A stretch of 64,000 nt of DNA, from positions 167,418-231,417 of the forward strand of contig JXTB01000538.1 in the NCBI GenBank assembly GCA_002914805.1. The letters are read 5' to 3'. Both the position numbers and the translations under genes were made by a program. Source of the stretch: Parasponia andersonii (lineage: Eukaryota; Streptophyta; Magnoliopsida; Rosales; Cannabaceae). A model generated the notes under the pieces. The model saw nothing but the letters and a program-made list of their open reading frames with translations, searched no databases and was not told the DNA's origin. Of this stretch, positions 37,201 through 46,640 are shown piece by piece; the stretch's first letter is position 1, and every line of letters starts with the position of its first letter.

Positions 37201-38997
37201 TGCTGTAGTTAGGCAGTCCTCAGGATCTGATGAGGTTTTAGGGGGCTCTATCTATGATCCAGCTTATTACTCATCTCTTTTCGAAGATGGTCGAGAGAAT
37301 AGGCTTTCAATTGGGGTATCATATCTTTCACTTGTGGTTATATTTGCCTAATCTTTCTTTGTTGTCATGCATTTGGAATGCCATCGCCTTATTTTGTTCA
37401 CATGGCTTTTATGAGTTTATCAAAGCCGATCGATATCTTATCATTCACCAGTTCTTTGTTTTTATCTCTTTTGGGAAAGGAAATTAACCATTGAAGAGAA
37501 TAAAAAGGAAGCTATAAAGAAGTTTGTTTGTTCCATATTGCTTCAAGCAGCATAGTAATTGAGTCATTTTTCTCATTGCGGTGTGACGAAGTGAATTTTG
37601 CTCACTAGACTTTGTGTTATGGAACATAGTTTGGATTGACTTGGCCATGAACATAAGCTGTTGTATCACAGTCTATTATTTTGAAGTTGTATCACAGCTG
37701 CTAGTTCAGTTTAAATTTTCAATATTTATGCTATTTATTATTTTCGTCGTTCTCTGCTGTCTGCAGATTTTGTTAACTTGAAATAACCGTGTTTTTTAAA
37801 CATGAAAGCTGCAACAATGTTTTGTCTGATTGTCAGCAATTGCATGTTACTCGTGTAGGGTCAGAATCATGCCATTGGTGGCAATGGATCAAGTTCTACT
37901 GCTGATATTTCTCCACTGAAGCTATCCATGAGCAGGTCTTTTCAGTCTGTGGATGTAAGTTTCTTACAATATATCCTAACATTTTGAATTAAACTTAAGC
38001 CACATAATCAATTTGTATGATTGCATCTTTATTACTCTTTCAGGGTCAGAATCGTTCCATTGGTGGCAGTTTGTCTACTTCTGCTGATGCGTCTCCGCTG
38101 AAGCTATCCGTAGGAAAGTCTTTTCAGTCCATAGATGTAAGTTTCTCTAGTAAATCTTGAAGATGTAAGTTTCTCTAGTAAATCTTGACATTGAAAATTT
38201 ACAAAGTGCTACATAATTAATCATCATGATTGAATCATGGTAAACTTTTCGTATGTATGGATTAGCTTAGTGTTTGTTATTTCAGTTTCCTTGTCATTTT
38301 TAGTAAAAGGAATTACGATGGGAACTTGTGGTCTTGCTTTTTGTTAAGAGTTAACATCGACGATCGGATAAAAATGGCAAATAACATTTGGGATTCAAAC
38401 AAGTGGGTCCAATAATGTACTTCTAGACCTTCTGTGCATATCCAAAGAAACTGTTTGCAGTATTTCCACTCTTCAACACATTTGAGTGAATCGAGTATCC
38501 TCATGTGCTAATACATATTTCAATAAGTTTAGCTTTTGCCTATTTCCAATGAGAAGTTGACAGGTTTGCAGCTGTACGCAATAATGTCTTTCTGATATGT
38601 AGAAAGTCTCTGAGAAATTCTCAAGTTATTTTTAGTTACCAATATTTAAAAGGTTTTCACTTATTTTCCTCCAGTTTTCTTTGATTGCTTTTATGCCACA
38701 TTCCTAATGTTATCGGAAGGAAATCTGAAAATACTGCACCCATGTACAGAAATACAGATGTTGAAAGCTAAATTGTCTGGAAATTTCATTTATTTAGGGG
38801 TCATTGATAGAATAACTTAATTGGAGAACATTATGTAAATCATGGGGTGAATGTGTTTGTTTTCATGCTTGAGCTACCTGTTTTAGTTTTAAAATGTTTT
38901 TCATTGTTGGTAGACCTTTTTCTTCTTTTTTTTGACTGGATGTTAGTCCCTGCAGGAGGAGAATACAAGTGGCCAGCCTCAGCCGTTTCGAATATGA
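31241..38997 (+). CDS. AGTRAP-like multi-pass membrane protein
   Basis: Six exons: 31241-31339, 31436-31629, 36994-37315, 37859-37954, 38044-38136 and 38956-38997. They join in frame to 281 residues. About four hydrophobic segments occupy residues 21-48, 49-66, 73-94 and 106-140 (SLQSFAVILLYIQIACALIG, VLLINLAIALFALVAIES, AVLLLCSILLDITWFILFS, TFFIFSVKLTLAMQIIGFSV), followed by a hydrophilic Ser-rich tail. The layout fits the type-1 angiotensin II receptor-associated protein family, whose plant members have no well-defined role. Exons 4 and 5 encode two related 31-32-residue units (GQNHAIGGNGSSS... and GQNRSIGGSLSTS..., both ending SFQS(V/I)D), a tandem exon duplication. Intron 2 (5.4 kb) holds a complete PPR gene on the same strand. 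The first of two adjacent ATGs was used. Confidence 0.83.
32660..32722 (+). other. short upstream ORF of the PPR gene
   Basis: ATG at 32660 opens 20 codons (MNVLRPMSSYSVPHNSFFDP) ending in TAA at 32720. It is in the same frame as the PPR ORF, whose first ATG is at 32738, only 15 bases after the stop. It could be an upstream ORF, or the former N-terminus (possible organelle signal) separated from the gene by one nonsense codon. Confidence 0.45.
32738..35374 (+). CDS. SLG1: PLS-class PPR protein, SLG1 / At5g08490 type
   Basis: Intronless ORF of 878 residues from the ATG at 32738. It consists of pentatricopeptide repeats almost throughout, with the usual signatures DVVSWNAIIAGFSENG, DLISWNAIIAGYASN, LVGNALVSMYSKCG and DLVMFTAMIGGFAMHG. 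A C-terminal E/E+ region follows (ANIWGTLLGACRVHHKVELG, KKPAGCSW-type motif as RKPAGCSWIEIES, then SHPERSFIY) and there is no DYW deaminase domain. Alignment from memory to Arabidopsis At5g08490 (SLOW GROWTH1) is collinear over the whole length, including LTTWNLMVRVYAENDCPGQA. SLG1 is a mitochondrial factor for C-to-U editing of a nad transcript; by homology this protein should bind an organelle RNA and recruit an editing enzyme. It lies inside intron 2 of the AGTRAP-like gene on the same strand, so it needs its own promoter. The N-terminus lacks a clear targeting peptide unless the preceding short ORF was once joined. Confidence 0.88.
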   Translation: MLPPGSEMWNAQIRNFSVGARHNEALSLFLGNLRCSLGFKPNHLVLAAVLKSCAALFAINLGEALHGYTFKQGYISCQSISKALLNMYAKFGKLDDCKKLFGQVSYKDPVIWNIILSGFAGSRMHSNEVMKFFCAMHLGGDAKPNPITIATVLPVCARLGDLEAGKSLHTYVIKSGFEANNLVGNALVSMYSKCGLVYYDAYATFKSISQKDVVSWNAIIAGFSENGFIEDAFKLFNWMLKGPTKPNNVTIATILPVYAFLDKNVAFHFGREIHCYVLRQTELVEDVFVCNSLVSFYLRLGKMEEAECLFQRMKSRDLISWNAIIAGYASNREWLKAVDLFRRLLSLDTIRPDSVTLVSILPACAQLQNIQIGKRIHGYIFRHFVLLDDTLLENAMISFYAKCNDVIAAYQIFSMMSRRDLISWNSMLDAFAENRCDTEFLNLLRMMCSEGMRPDSITILAIIRYCVNVSKIEKIKESHGYSIKAGYLLGDIQPSVGNAILDAYAKCGDVEHAYKIFQSLSDKRNLVSYNSMIAGYVNCGSHDNAYMIFNKMSETDLTTWNLMVRVYAENDCPGQALHLFHELQAQGRRPDAMSIMSLIPVCAQMASVHLVRQCHGHVVRSCFDDVRMTGALLDVYAKCGAIESAYMIYQSNPQKDLVMFTAMIGGFAMHGMGKEALSIFCHMLDMGLKPDHVIITAVLSACSHAGLVSEGLKIFYSIEEVHGLKPTLEQYACVVDLLARGGQIDDAFYFVNNMPIDANANIWGTLLGACRVHHKVELGCIAADRLFELEADNIGNYVVMSNLYAAEARWDGVMEVRRLMRTRDVRKPAGCSWIEIESTRNAFIAGDFSHPERSFIYSTLRTLDQQIKNQFSYDLVNV
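38134..38189 (+). repeat. 28-bp direct repeat duplicating a splice donor
   Basis: GATGTAAGTTTCTCTAGTAA and the following bases occur at 38134 and again at 38162. The repeat includes the exon 5 donor of the AGTRAP-like gene, giving two consecutive GAT|GTAAGT sites 28 bp apart. Confidence 0.85.
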
Positions 38998-41900
38998 GTA
39001 TGGAAATCAGATTCTTTCGTTTTTTTCCCCCCTCCCGAGTATGCCGGTCTCCATGCTCATTGCTTCGAGGTTTGTTTCCTTCACATGATGCGGCACAACT
39101 GCGGGGGGAGTTGGCTATGTACAGATACCAAGTTACAGAGTACTAAGCATTTTTTTTCCGGGATAGATGGTACCGATTAGGGTAAGTGAGAAAGGAGAAC
39201 CACATTATTGATTTGGTAGTCTTCAATATTCTATTATAAGGTAGACAAATACTGGCAGCAGGATTTTGCCACTAAAGAAGTGCTACAAATTGATATTTTC
39301 ACATTAAGCAAAGGAAATCATTCATTCTCACTCAATTTTTCCAAGCTTGCTAATTCCGTATGGTACACTTTTTTTCCTTAAAGATATATGATTAATTATT
39401 ACTCGAGATATTGTTATTATAGTTTTTTTTTTTTTTTTTTTTGTGACATTTGGTGGAGGGAACTGAACTCTAACTTCGAATGAGGTAGATACTCATTTCC
39501 GAGGAGAGAGGCTGTCTGATGTACTGGCATTTTACAATGCACTCCTAATGGGTCAGCCTAATGGGCCCATGATTTTTTCCTTAGAAAGAAAAGGCCCAGG
39601 GTGTTAAAAGCTCCGATAGGCCTGGCCCACAACCCTTGTGGAACTAGAATGGGAGCAAGTCAAGTCGTATAACAATAACGGAGGTTTTTTTTTTTTTTTT
39701 TTCATTTTTATAGACAACAAGGAAATGCGTTAAGAGACCATTATAGCGTGAAATCTCAGGGCTCATATGACCATAAGGGTTTGATCTAGTACAGTCTCCA
39801 TTTAAATGGACTGGTTGATGTTTGTTGCAATGAGAAACTAGCCCCAGACTTGGCATCGCTTCTGAACCTTTAGAACTCGGTGATTAGACACCAGCCGAAG
39901 TTTCTTCCTAAATACCATAATACCCGAAGATAAAATCCCTCATTAAAATTTATTTCACTGTTTAAAGCCAATCACTATAGATTTTTTATTGTGTCAAGAA
40001 GTACCCCCAAAGACGAGGTACCAATATTGGGATAGAGGTTCAAGTTCAACCATGCAATAAATCGAAGTTTCTGACTTGTGAGCCAACTGAAAGGGACTGT
40101 AGGAATGACAAACAAGGTGCTATTGGAAAGGAGATGCTGTTGAGTCTTATGGTCATGCTCTTGTAGTCTTGTGGCTGAGGAGGGTTGTCAGTGACAAAAT
40201 CCCCAAATGTAATGGCCAATGGCCCATGGGTGGGGCACCCTAGCCCTATGACAAGACCACAAATTGTGCTGGTGCCTGGTGGGTTCGAAAGTTCCCTTAA
40301 AAGCAAAAAAAAAAAAAATGAAAAAAAAAAAGAGGTGATGGACCATTGTTGGGACCGACTGGAAAGACACCTTTGATTCCATTTCTATGTTATGAAAAGC
40401 GAGCCTTCGTTACATTTTTTTTAATATGAAATTTATATATAAATTAGCTAACTCGAATTTGAACCCCTTCATTTCTTTCATTCCCACGCACATAAGAATT
40501 CTAGACCAGTTGGAAGTGATATTTTTTGTCGTTTGGAACAATTATCATTTTTGTCGATGCTCTGCCATATTTGTCACTACTTTTTCTTCGTTTACTATTT
40601 TCTAATTTTTGTCAAAAGGGATTTAATTTCTTCCCTTATCGCTTTGTTAGAAATTAAAAGCTCTTTTAGGAATGAAAATAAAATAGAAAACAAAAAAAAA
40701 AGTTGTTATTGGCTGGTTAACACACTCTCTATTTAACTTTCAGTAGTATATTTTGTTCGTTTTATCTTATTTGTTCATACAACTATTTTTATTCTGATCA
40801 AACTTCCATCCTCTATTATCTTATAAATATTTATCACTTTCTCAAAAATAAGTGCAAGATTTTAATATTCCTATTATTACTCTTACAAAACAAATCCTTA
40901 AGAACAAAGAGACACCATCGTCATTTTAATTAAAAAGTCTGAATTTTCAATCCACGAAATGAGATTCTTTATTTTGGCCACATTATAAAACTCATTTGTA
41001 ATTTAACCAGCGAATTTCTTTAGGTGGAATCATGTATCGGAGTACCAAATATCATGTTGAGTTTTTGTAAGTTCATCAGGATTGGCACGAAGATATTAAC
41101 CCAAAATCAAATAATTTAGGATGTAAATGGCATTCCCATTGAAGATAGATAAATAAATAAAACATAAGTAGCCCCAAACTTGTCGATTTAACGCATGCCT
41201 CGTTGTTAAAGGATTCAATTATTGACATGGAAATTGATTGGTATTATATTAAATAATGTGACTTCTCTCAGTCTCAGTCCTATGGTTAAAACCAAGGATC
41301 ATTTGACTTCTTCCTTATTTGGCTTTCCATCAAATTCCATTAAATTCCACATGATCCCCAAATTAAGTTTCTTTAAAAAGGCTCTAAAACTTATAAAATT
41401 AAAAAGAGTTTAAATGACTGAAAGCAATTATTTTTTAATAAAAAAAATTTTAATAAAAAAAAGGACAGAACAAAAGAAAAATGAAGCAAATGCAAGTTTG
41501 CACTTTCTAAATCGATGGAGAAATAGGACCAACAGGGTATTGACAAAGGTGGAGTCGTGTATGGCTGAGGTCGAGGGGCATGGACGGGTTTTTTTTTTTT
41601 TTTTTTGATATTGATAACTTTAGTCTTACTCAAACATTATTAAGGTAAGCGTGTCTTTTCACTTNTTTTTTTTTGTTTATGTCTATTTGTTAACCTTTTG
41701 TTTTTGTTTTTATTTTATTTTAATTGTTTCAGTAATTTACTCTTTTAGTTTTTATAAATTTTTTTTCTAATTTATATTTTATGAGTTTAACAAACACAAA
41801 TTTCAGTTTAAGCTATATGTGTTGACCCGGTGCAATTTTATAGGAAAATACATATTAAAAGTTTTATTGGATATAAATGAAATGTTTTTTTTTTTGTTTT

Positions 41901-44169
41901 GGAGGGAATATTAAACGTTTTTTTTTTTAATGATATTATCGTAAAAAGATTATTCATTTATTTTTTTTTTTGTTTCTCTCCTTTGTGTTTATCTATTATC
42001 TTGGTTTATGCAATTTCTATTAATTTGAATTCTATAAGTTTTAGAAGAATTCCTATCCTCGTAAATTTGTAAATAAAAATACACGGTCTTTATCTACAAA
42101 AGAGCACTTTTAATTGTGCAAGATTTGTGAAGGTTGGATCAAATCAAGACTCTGCAGAATAAGGTATGTATATAATGTTGTACAATCGTTTACATTTGTT
42201 AACCTATTTTTTCGTACCTTGACCTATAATTTCCCTTGAAAAACAAATAAGAGAATTCATGATATCCTTCTTTTAAAGAATGTAGTGAGAGGATCGGTCC
42301 GTATACGATTTAGTTAATATAAATTTAGTTAATATAAGTCACATTTGTCTAATATAATGGTTTAGTTAATATAATGGACAGATTGGTCTCGCTGAGAAGA
42401 CTATATTCAAGATTATATATATGTATATATATATTATATAGTTCTTAATCTAGCAGGTATTTTTTTTATTTATTAAAATATTTTTTTAATTATTGGATTA
42501 TTAATTTAACAGTTATTATAATGATCTAACGGATATCATAATTTGAATAGTTAAAAAAATAAAAATAAATAATCATTATCTAATATTTTTTAGACATATA
42601 CGATTAATTTTAATCGATATAAGTAAAAAAAAAAATTGGTATTAATTTGATGCCGTAGTATACTTACATGGACATTAATCCAATGAGTTTTTTTATTTAC
42701 ATTTATATATTATTTTAAACAATTAAAATACACGCACATTCTTTTGTAATAAAAAAGAACAATAAATTATATATATATATTTTTTTTTCTTCAACTATAT
42801 TTGGATAATGACAGAAGGGATTTTTGTTGATGAAAAAAAAGTGGGGATACTAATTTCAAAAGAGAGTATTGAAATAAATTGCAGGTCAGGTGAACTAAAA
42901 GAATAGAAATCAATAAATAACATAAAAATAAAAATATTAAGAAAATTTTTGTGAATGGGCATTATTAGCAACTAAAGAAAACATTTAAAAAAAAAAAAAA
43001 AAACAATCATCTCGTGTACTAGCAACTAATTTGTCTTTAGTTTTGGGAACAAAACTAGAGGAATTAAGGAAATGAACCAGATGTTGCCAGCACACACGCG
43101 TCTTCTTCTTCTTCATTTAGAAAAAATAAATAAATAAATAAATAAAGAAAAGAAAACATTAACAGAGAAAAGGTATGAAAAGTTGTGATTTTTGGGGGAA
43201 AAGAAACGTTTGTCTAATATTTGAATTTTAGAGAAATTGGATTTGGAAGGAAGCGAGTCTCGGAGGGAGGAGGCCCAAGAGCAAAAAAGGAGGGGTTTTC
43301 AATTTCATCAAATTTTTGGGTATTTCTCAATCTTTCGTTTCGTATTATTCTTAATTTAATTTAATTTGCTTTTGCGTGTCAAGCTGTTCTTCTTTAAATA
43401 ATCCATTTTACCTTTTCGTCTTTTTGAAATCTTGTTCTGATTATTAAATTAAGATAATATATTTATTTATATATTGTAAAAAATATAATTAATTTAAATT
43501 CAAAGGGATTGAATATTCTAAGCACTCTGATGTAGTACATTTATTATGAAGAATCGAGATCCTTCTTCTCTGATTTTCTCCCAAAAATGAAAAATATATA
43601 AAACCCACTTTCTCTCTTTTTTTTTTTTCTTTATTTCGTCTCTGATTTTTCCCAAAATCAATAATTCAATTTGTTCTATGCTTCTTTAACCACTTTCTTC
43701 TGCGTTTTGGTAAGATTCTTCATCATCATCCGTTTTTCTTTTCTTTTTACGTATTCCGGAGACGATATTTATAATTTTGGTTATTTATATGTCTGGTCCA
43801 GATGATACCATATATTCTTTTCTTTCAAATTCACTTGTTTTGCTTTTTTTTTTTTTTTTTTCCAGGAAAACTATATATTGTTTTGTTTTTTTTTTTCAAT
43901 TTCGAAAGAATCCTTAACTTTTGTCCTATATAATGCAATTTTCTCACCTAAATACCACTTCCCTCAATTTCTGCTCTTGTGGGTATTTTTAATTGTTGAT
44001 TGTTTTTTGGAATTTGTTTCAATTTTATTCCTGGGAAATTGTTTTTACTAATTCTTCTGAACTTTTTATTTATTTATTATTGTTGTTTTTCATTGATGGT
44101 GGTCTGAGATCAAGCTTTGCGATTGAATTGTTGAATTGATTCTGTTTTGACAGAGAAAGTAAAAAAGCA
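38998..44169. other. intergenic region upstream of the RING gene
   Basis: About 5.2 kb. The first part is the 3' flank of the AGTRAP-like gene. 39420-40340 is richer in GC and holds T- and A-runs with tRNA-box-B-like text (GTGGGTTCGAAAG near 40280, followed by poly-A), which may be SINE debris. 40400-43100 is AT-rich and repetitive, with an N at 41665. 43230-44169 is probably promoter and 5' UTR of the RING gene, with pyrimidine-rich tracts. No coding region is supported. Confidence 0.5.
40165..40335 (+). mobile_element. possible SINE-like fragment
   Basis: A moderately GC-rich segment ends with GGTGGGTTCGAAAG, resembling the Pol III box B, followed within about 20 bases by two A-rich runs (near 40304-40331). 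The closest box-A-like text (GTGGCTGAGGAGG) lies about 110 bp upstream, too far for a standard tRNA-derived head, and no target-site duplication was found. This is a weak call. Confidence 0.25.
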
Positions 44170-45312
44170 ATGGAGGAATCTATGGCCTCAAGGTATTGGT
44201 GTCACATGTGTTCCCAAATAGTCAATCCCATCATGGAGATTGAGATAAAATGCCCCTTTTGCCAGAGCGGATTCGTCGAGGAAATGACTGGTGGTAATCA
44301 GACGCCGGACAGTCGTAATGCCGCCGATCCTGACTCCGATTTTGGGGGATCCGATCGAGCCCTCTCTCTCTGGGCCCCAATCTTGCTCGGCATGATGGGC
44401 CATCCCCGTCGCCGGAGAAGATTCAGACGGGTTGAGTTTGACGAAGACGACGATGATGACGACGGTGTCTATGATGGGGACAACGAAGAACGGGAGGCTC
44501 GCCATGGGGGAGGAGACACTGAATTGGATCGAGAACTCGAATCCTTCATTCGGAGGAGGAGGAGAAGTTCAGCTACTGTTCTACAATTGCTTCAAGGGAT
44601 TCGAGCTGGATTGGCGTCTGAATCTCTATATTCTGAGGGTTTAAGGGATAGAGATAGGGACAGTGATGAAAGAGAGCGTGTGATTCTGATCAATCCTTTC
44701 AACCAAACGGTCCTTGTTCAGGGTCAGAACGATAATCAAAATCCAATTGGCTCATTGGGTGATTACTTCATTGGGCCTGGTTTGGATTTGTTGCTGCAAC
44801 ATTTGGCCGAGAATGATCCTAACCGATACGGGACTCCACCAGCTAAGAAGGAGGCTGTTGAAGCGCTGCCCACTGTGGCAATCAAGGAGAATTTGCAGTG
44901 CTCGGTGTGCTTGGATGATTTTGAGGCTGGTGCTGAAGCAAAAGAGATGCCTTGTAAGCATAAATTCCATAGTGAGTGTATTCTGCCGTGGCTTGGGCTC
45001 CATAGTTCGTGCCCAGTTTGCAGGTTCCAGTTGTCTGCTGATGAATCCAAGCGTGATTCTGATGGTTCTAGGAATGGAAACATACAAAGGGCAATGGAAA
45101 GTGAGAACAGTCATCCAAATGATGGGGATGGTAGGAATGGAAGTAATGGGAGACGGTTCTCATTTCCATGGCCTTTCAGTGGTTTGTTTTCTGCTTCTTC
45201 GTCATCAGGATCGCAGTCTAGTGGTGGGAATTCATCATCACCATCATCATCATCATCAACTACTGGTAATGGTAGTGGTAGTGGAAATGGTTTTCAAGCA
45301 AATGAGAATTGA
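44170..45312 (+). CDS. RING-H2 E3 ubiquitin ligase with N-terminal zinc ribbon
   Basis: Intronless ORF of 380 residues. The N-terminus has a zinc-ribbon of the plant RING subclass: C11-x2-C14 (YWCHMC) and C28-x2-C31 (KCPFCQSGF). An acidic run (FDEDDDDDDG) lies near residue 95. A complete RING-H2 domain starts at C244 with the spacing C-x2-C-x14-C-x-H-x2-H-x2-C-x10-C-x2-C (CSVCLDDF, CKHKFHSEC, CPVC), so all eight zinc ligands are present. Residues 330-380 are a Ser/Gly/Asn-rich tail. By family it should transfer ubiquitin from an E2 to protein substrates; the substrate is unknown. The N-terminus resembles my memory of the Arabidopsis At1g55530/At4g26400/At5g56340 (CRT1) group. It is convergent with pyruvate kinase. 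Confidence 0.9.
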   Translation: MEESMASRYWCHMCSQIVNPIMEIEIKCPFCQSGFVEEMTGGNQTPDSRNAADPDSDFGGSDRALSLWAPILLGMMGHPRRRRRFRRVEFDEDDDDDDGVYDGDNEEREARHGGGDTELDRELESFIRRRRRSSATVLQLLQGIRAGLASESLYSEGLRDRDRDSDERERVILINPFNQTVLVQGQNDNQNPIGSLGDYFIGPGLDLLLQHLAENDPNRYGTPPAKKEAVEALPTVAIKENLQCSVCLDDFEAGAEAKEMPCKHKFHSECILPWLGLHSSCPVCRFQLSADESKRDSDGSRNGNIQRAMESENSHPNDGDGRNGSNGRRFSFPWPFSGLFSASSSSGSQSSGGNSSSPSSSSSTTGNGSGSGNGFQANEN

Positions 45313-46640
45313 GTATTACTTATGCTGGTTATTACATCAGGTTCTTGTTCATTATTACTGCGTTGCTACATGTTGAATTCTCTGCCTTAGCTTGTGTACA
45401 TAGTGCCTTTGCTAAAAAGAGCTGTGTTCGTCTTTATTTTTTCAGATCTCTTTGGTCTTTTACAAATATATTTCTATATGATGATGTTTCAACTTTCACC
45501 TGCTCCTCGTATGTGTATAAAAATTCATTTTCATATAGATATTTTGGCTGCCCCTTGAGAATTTGGTGCATGGTCTATTTTCTTCCTTTTGCCTGAATTT
45601 TGTGTTTGAATGGTTAGTAGTTGTAATGGGAGGTGGAGCCCAATTGGACGCGCTAGCACCTTGTAAATTATCATAAAGATGGACTTTAAGAAAAATCTTA
45701 TGTGGGATCCGAGTCATAGCATGAATCCCGTGGGTGTTGAAGTTAACGAAATAGAAAATTATTGTGTACTCTTTCAATGATCTAGAAAATCTTTAATAAT
45801 AAATCGTCAGCAATGTCTACCTTATAGTCTATTATGTTATGCCACATGAATATAATATAGAATATTGGAACAGATAACTCAACTATGAGAGGCTTTGCTA
45901 AGACAAGATGCCCGCTCGTTTACTCCAACGATATGCTATATCCATGTGAATTGTCTATTCTTGCACTTTTGATTGGTCAAGTTTTCATGAGTGTATGTTC
46001 TAGTCTCCAGATGGGAAAAAAAAAAAGACATTTCCGGTCTTCCAGAGGCTTGAACTGGTAGTATTCCATTTATTGGTCAAGATTTTGCTGTCACAAGCTT
46101 AAAGACTCAACGAGCGGATATTATTTTTTTCATTTTTCCAGCTTGTTTTTTCTATTTTATACGATTTCTTATGTTTCATTGACGCATTCCTGGCACAATT
46201 TCCCAAGATTTTCATTAGAATCTAGAATTTTCTTGCAGTTATGTTTCTCAATGTGGTCAGATTGTTTCAAATCAGAACTCCAGAATCCCAATCGTTTTTA
46301 CCAATTTTACATAATGATAGCAAAGCCTTTGGTGTTCTGTTATCCATTTTAAGATGTGTTACCAATGGACAAAAAAAGATATCTGATTCAAGCTAAAAAA
46401 TGATAAATAATAACAGCATGGTATGGAGGGAAAATATTTTAATGATTCAGCTCATCAGTCTGATTGGAGCATATAATGGTAGGCGATGTTTTTCTATACT
46501 GAAACAGAAATTATGTATCAAAAAAATCTGAGGCCTAAATATACCTCAAAAACCCCCCGACAAAAAAGAAAGACCTTTCTTCTTTTGAAAGAAACAAATG
46601 CAGAAAGAGAATTCAGAAATTCAAGTTGATTTTTGATGAT
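45313..46640. other. 3' flanks between convergent RING and pyruvate kinase genes
   Basis: Contains the 3' UTRs of both genes. No coding sequence or repeat of note, apart from an A-run near 46015-46025. Confidence 0.55.

Noticed and set aside
41391-41633. Minus-strand ORF with Lys and Pro runs
   Set aside because: Formed from poly-T/A tracts; no recognisable protein feature.
44714-45376. 220-codon alternate frame in the RING gene with a His run
   Set aside because: Reads the Ser-coding TCA repeats out of frame; the RING-H2 frame is clearly the real one.
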